From Halogranum amylolyticum (GTDB lineage: Archaea > Halobacteriota > Halobacteria > Halobacteriales > Haloferacaceae), in contig NZ_FODV01000009.1 in NCBI RefSeq assembly GCF_900110465.1, positions 1 through 64,000 on the forward strand: a DNA stretch of 64,000 bases. The letters are read 5' to 3'. A model generated the notes under the pieces. The model ran no database searches and had not been told where the DNA came from. It saw only the letters and a program-made list of their open reading frames with translations. How positions within the stretch are numbered: the first letter of the stretch is position 1; each line of letters begins with the position of its first letter. The position numbers and the translations under genes were made by a program. Shown here in pieces: positions 61,509 through 64,000 of this stretch.

Positions 61509-62584
61509 TGGGAACGCTGCTGCTTCAGGCGCAGTCGCAGACGCCGCTCGTCGACACCATCGCCGGCCTCCTCGGTCTCGACGGGTTGCTCGGCGCCGTC
61601 GTCGGTGGACTGCTCGGTGCGTTCCTCATCGCCAACGTGATGCTCATCACGACGGCCGTCGCCGGGCCGTGGGCGAAGCGGAAGATCACCGCGTCGTTCA
61701 CCGACCGTATCGCAGTCAACCGGATCGGACCGTTCGGTCTGCTCGTCATCGTCGCCGACGCGGTGCGACTGATGTCGAAAGAGCTCATCGTTCCCGACGG
61801 CGTCGACCGTCCCGCGTGGGACCTCGCACCCATCGTCGTGCCGTTCTCGGCGCTGATGGGGTTCGCCGTCATCCCGATGGGGAGCGGCATCCACCTGGCC
61901 GACCCCGAGTCCGGCCTCGTCTACGCGTTCGCGGTGAGTTCCATCGCCTCGCTCGGACTCATCATGGCGGGGTACTCGTCGAACAACAAGTACTCGCTTC
62001 TCGGTGGGCGCCGTACCATCAAACAGAACATCGCCTACGAGATTCCGCTCATCGTCACGGCGGCGTCCGTCGTCCTCTTCACGGGAACGCTCCGGATGAG
62101 CGAGATCGTCGCCGTGCAGGCCGAACCGCTCTTTACGGTTGCGGGCGTCACGATCCCGCAGTGGTTCGCGTTCGTCAACCCCTTCGCGTTCGTGCTGTTC
62201 CTGGCGGCGAACCTGGCGGAAGTCGGCCGTAACCCGTTCGACACGCCGGAGGCGCCGACCGAGATCGTCGGCGGTTACCAGACCGAGTACTCCAGCATCT
62301 ACTTCGTCCTGTTCTACCTCGGGGAGTTCATCCACATCTTCCTGGGCGGGGCGCTCATCGCGACGCTGTTCCTCGGCGGCCCGGCCGGTCCGGGTCCGGA
62401 GGCGCTCGGCTTCCTCTGGTTCACGATCAAGATCTGGGCGGTGTTCCTGTTCACGCAGTGGGCCCGCTCGGCGGTGCCGCGTGTGCGTATCGACCAACTC
62501 ATCGAGATCGGCTGGAAGGGCATGCTCGTGCTGTCCTTCGCCAACCTGGTGCTCACGGCCATCATCGTGGGAGTGATTGCATGA
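61508..62584 (+). CDS. nuoH: NADH-quinone oxidoreductase subunit H
   Basis: 358 aa, about nine helices. NRIGPFGLLVIVADAVRLM, NNKYSLLGGRR, and DTPEAPTEIVGGYQTEYSS are NuoH signatures at the quinone site. ATG at 61508 overlaps the nuoCD stop; a GTG one codon earlier is less likely. Confidence 0.92.
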   Translation: MGTLLLQAQSQTPLVDTIAGLLGLDGLLGAVVGGLLGAFLIANVMLITTAVAGPWAKRKITASFTDRIAVNRIGPFGLLVIVADAVRLMSKELIVPDGVDRPAWDLAPIVVPFSALMGFAVIPMGSGIHLADPESGLVYAFAVSSIASLGLIMAGYSSNNKYSLLGGRRTIKQNIAYEIPLIVTAASVVLFTGTLRMSEIVAVQAEPLFTVAGVTIPQWFAFVNPFAFVLFLAANLAEVGRNPFDTPEAPTEIVGGYQTEYSSIYFVLFYLGEFIHIFLGGALIATLFLGGPAGPGPEALGFLWFTIKIWAVFLFTQWARSAVPRVRIDQLIEIGWKGMLVLSFANLVLTAIIVGVIA

Positions 62585-63042
62585 TTGGAATTCTGAAAGG
62601 AATGGCGACGACGATGAAACACGCACTGGACGGCCAGACGTTCACGGTCGAGTACCCCGACGTCGCGCCGGAGGTGAGCCCCCGGTTCCGTGGGGTCCAC
62701 AAGTTCAGCCAGGAGCGCTGTATCTGGTGTCGCCAGTGTGAGAACGTCTGTCCGAACGATACGATCCAGATCGTGCAGGACGACAAGCGCAACGGCGAGC
62801 AGTACAACCTCCACATCGGCCAGTGTATCTACTGCCGGCTGTGCGAGGAGGTCTGCCCCGTCGACGCCATTCTGCTGACACAGAACTTCGAGTTCACGGC
62901 AGACACGAAAAACGAGTTCGTGTACAACAAAGAGCAGCTGAAGAACGTCCCGTGGTACAAGGACATCGACCCCCTCAACTCGCGTAACCCCGACCGTGGG
63001 GCGTGGATCGGCGAGGGTGAGGGAGAAGTAGATTACCAGTAG
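62581..63042 (+). CDS. nuoI: NADH-quinone oxidoreductase subunit I
   Basis: 153 aa ferredoxin-like with two complete 4Fe-4S motifs, CIWCRQCENVCP and CIYCRLCEEVCP. The N-terminal amphipathic helix follows MIGILKGM. Overlaps nuoH by ATGA. Confidence 0.94.
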   Translation: MIGILKGMATTMKHALDGQTFTVEYPDVAPEVSPRFRGVHKFSQERCIWCRQCENVCPNDTIQIVQDDKRNGEQYNLHIGQCIYCRLCEEVCPVDAILLTQNFEFTADTKNEFVYNKEQLKNVPWYKDIDPLNSRNPDRGAWIGEGEGEVDYQ

Positions 63043-63053
63043 AGTGACCCTCG

Positions 63054-63103
63054 AGATTTCGACCGTGAGAGGCCTCGAATCGGCCTCCACCGTCTCGAAA
63101 TCT
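63054..63103 (+). repeat. Two-part hairpin between nuoI and nuoJ1
   Basis: Outer arms AGATTTCGA (63054-63062) and TCGAAATCT (63095-63103), inner arms GAGGCC (63069-63074) and GGCCTC (63082-63087). It occupies the only long gap (90 nt) inside the operon and may set mRNA processing or partial termination. Confidence 0.6.
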
Positions 63104-63133
63104 TCAAAGGGATCTCTCAAGGAGATACAAACA

Positions 63134-63394
63134 ATGGTTTATGAAACCATCGCGTTCGCGCTGTTCGCCCTCGTCACCGTGGGCTGCAGCCTCGGCGTCG
63201 TCCTCGTTCGGGACGTGTGGCATTCCGCACTCCTGCTCGGGGGCGCGCTGTTGAGCGTCGCGGTGCATTACGTGATGTTGCAGGCGGAGTTTCTCGCCGC
63301 TATGCAGATTCTCGTCTACGTGGGCGGGGTTCTCATCCTCATCGCGTTCGCCGTGATGCTGACGCGTACGAATCCGGAGGTGAGTAGTACATGA
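63134..63394 (+). CDS. nuoJ1: NADH-quinone oxidoreductase subunit J, N-terminal half
   Basis: 86 aa, three helices with VLVRDVWHSALLLGGALLSV and GVLILIAFAVMLT. Corresponds to the first half of bacterial NuoJ; the rest is encoded by the next gene (ATGA overlap). Splitting of NuoJ is usual in haloarchaea. Confidence 0.88.
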   Translation: MVYETIAFALFALVTVGCSLGVVLVRDVWHSALLLGGALLSVAVHYVMLQAEFLAAMQILVYVGGVLILIAFAVMLTRTNPEVSST

Positions 63395-63777
63395 CAACGA
63401 AACCGCAGTTGAACGACGACCTGAACCTGCTACCGGGGCTCGCCGCCCTCGGACTGTTCGTCGTCCTGGCTGCCGTGTTCCTGCAGACGGAGTTCGGTCC
63501 CCCACAGGGGTTCCCGGCCGACGCGAGCATCGTCGCTAGCATCGGCTACGCGATGTTCAACCTCGATTTCGGTGCGGTGCCGGGAGAGAGCTTCCTCGTC
63601 GCGTTCATGGTGATGGCCGTCACGCTCGACGTCGCCATCGACGCCGCCGTCTACCTCGCACAGCGCGAGGACGAGGGCTCGTTCCTGCAGTCGGCGGCGA
63701 GCAGCGCACGCGGCGCAGTGACGGGTGAGGGCGTCCGGACCGACGGCGGCGCCGACGACACGGAGGGGGAGCGATAA
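63391..63777 (+). CDS. nuoJ2: NADH-quinone oxidoreductase subunit J, C-terminal half
   Basis: 128 aa. Two helices ([41 protein letters not shown]) and an acidic disordered tail. Completes NuoJ. The stop overlaps the nuoK ATG by one base. Confidence 0.86.
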   Translation: MTTKPQLNDDLNLLPGLAALGLFVVLAAVFLQTEFGPPQGFPADASIVASIGYAMFNLDFGAVPGESFLVAFMVMAVTLDVAIDAAVYLAQREDEGSFLQSAASSARGAVTGEGVRTDGGADDTEGER

Positions 63778-64000
63778 TGGTGCCCGCAGAGTGGTATCTG
63801 CTCCTCTCGGGGCTGATGTTCTGTATCGGCCTGTTCGGCATCCTGACGCGGCGCAACGCGCTGCTGTTCCTGATGTCCGTCGAGCTGATGCTGAACGCGG
63901 CGAACATCAACCTCGTCGCCTTCTCCTACCAGTGGGGGAACGTGACTGGCCAGACGTTCAGCCTGTTCACCATGGCGCTCGCGGCCGCCGAAGTCGCCAT
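63777..64000 (+). CDS. nuoK: NADH-quinone oxidoreductase subunit K, cut by window end
   Basis: First 74 residues: [22 protein letters not shown], then [20 protein letters not shown] with the conserved membrane glutamate. NuoK proton channel subunit; the 3' end lies outside. Confidence 0.9.
   Translation, partial: MVPAEWYLLLSGLMFCIGLFGILTRRNALLFLMSVELMLNAANINLVAFSYQWGNVTGQTFSLFTMALAAAEVA

Noticed and set aside
1..64000. tRNA, rRNA or CRISPR array
   Set aside because: No clover-leaf with a proper TΨC/acceptor pair, no rRNA sequence and no regularly spaced repeats seen; att is not in a tRNA here.

Overview
The window is haloarchaeal. Its chromosomal part is very GC-rich and encodes acidic proteins. 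Short intergenic gaps carry archaeal TATA elements about 25-30 nt from the start codon, which implies leaderless transcripts. It holds a class III RuBisCO / AMP phosphorylase / ribose-1,5-bisphosphate isomerase set, a bacterial-type coxB with a CtaA-CtaB fusion, Agl23, and a nuo operon with fused nuoCD and split nuoJ. I cannot name the species; Haloferacales is only a guess.

1-15.67 kb is an integrated element of clearly lower GC. I read it as a pleolipovirus-like provirus whose left end lies outside the window. From left to right it has: a zinc-finger gene, a 151-codon ORF, a minimal tyrosine integrase, a strongly AT-rich SIR2-like gene, and a set of tiny ORFs (zinc, single-helix and coiled-coil proteins). 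A long leftward virion operon follows. In transcription order it encodes a multi-helix membrane protein, a 518-aa spike-like protein, two further glycoprotein-like surface proteins that share a membrane-proximal module, a two-helix membrane protein, a signal-anchored protein, a membrane protein, and a P-loop ATPase with a C-terminal zinc knuckle. Next come a PD-(D/E)XK nuclease/zinc-ribbon pair and a multi-helix membrane protein. No replication initiator is visible. At the right end, an unrecognised AT-rich three-gene operon sits between two near-identical 17-bp direct repeats. The outer repeat lies in the conserved HKD-region codons of a phospholipase-D-like gene, of which only the 3' end remains. 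I take the repeats as attachment sites and the three-gene block as a separately inserted or retained cassette.

15.7-31.5 kb is host chromosome: a DHH/OB/S1 RecJ-like protein, JAMM metalloprotease, ribL, birA, coxB, ctaA-ctaB, a conserved membrane protein, SelT-like and methyltransferase genes, a tandem pair of aldo/keto reductases with long identical DNA tracts, a Gfo/Idh oxidoreductase, a zinc dehydrogenase, an ABC-2 transporter pair and an HtrA protease.

31.6-54.8 kb: KDPG aldolase, VOC protein, two bacterial-PH membrane proteins, DUF2071, a DUF4349 lipoprotein, inositol monophosphatase family, S9 peptidase, a gene-poor patch with tandem hairpins, ribH-aminotransferase, an orphan ABC ATPase, Hel308-like helicase, Na+/Ca2+ exchanger, then the AMP-to-3-phosphoglycerate pathway (rbcL, R15P isomerase, AMP phosphorylase) with a peroxiredoxin between. 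DoxX, an HTH/membrane pair, an OYE-family enzyme and a macro-domain protein follow.

54.9-64 kb: agl23, purK-purE, and the start of the nuo respiratory operon (A, B, CD, H, I, J1, J2, and K cut by the window edge). Working links are strongest in three blocks: the virion operon, the AMP/RuBisCO cluster and the nuo operon.
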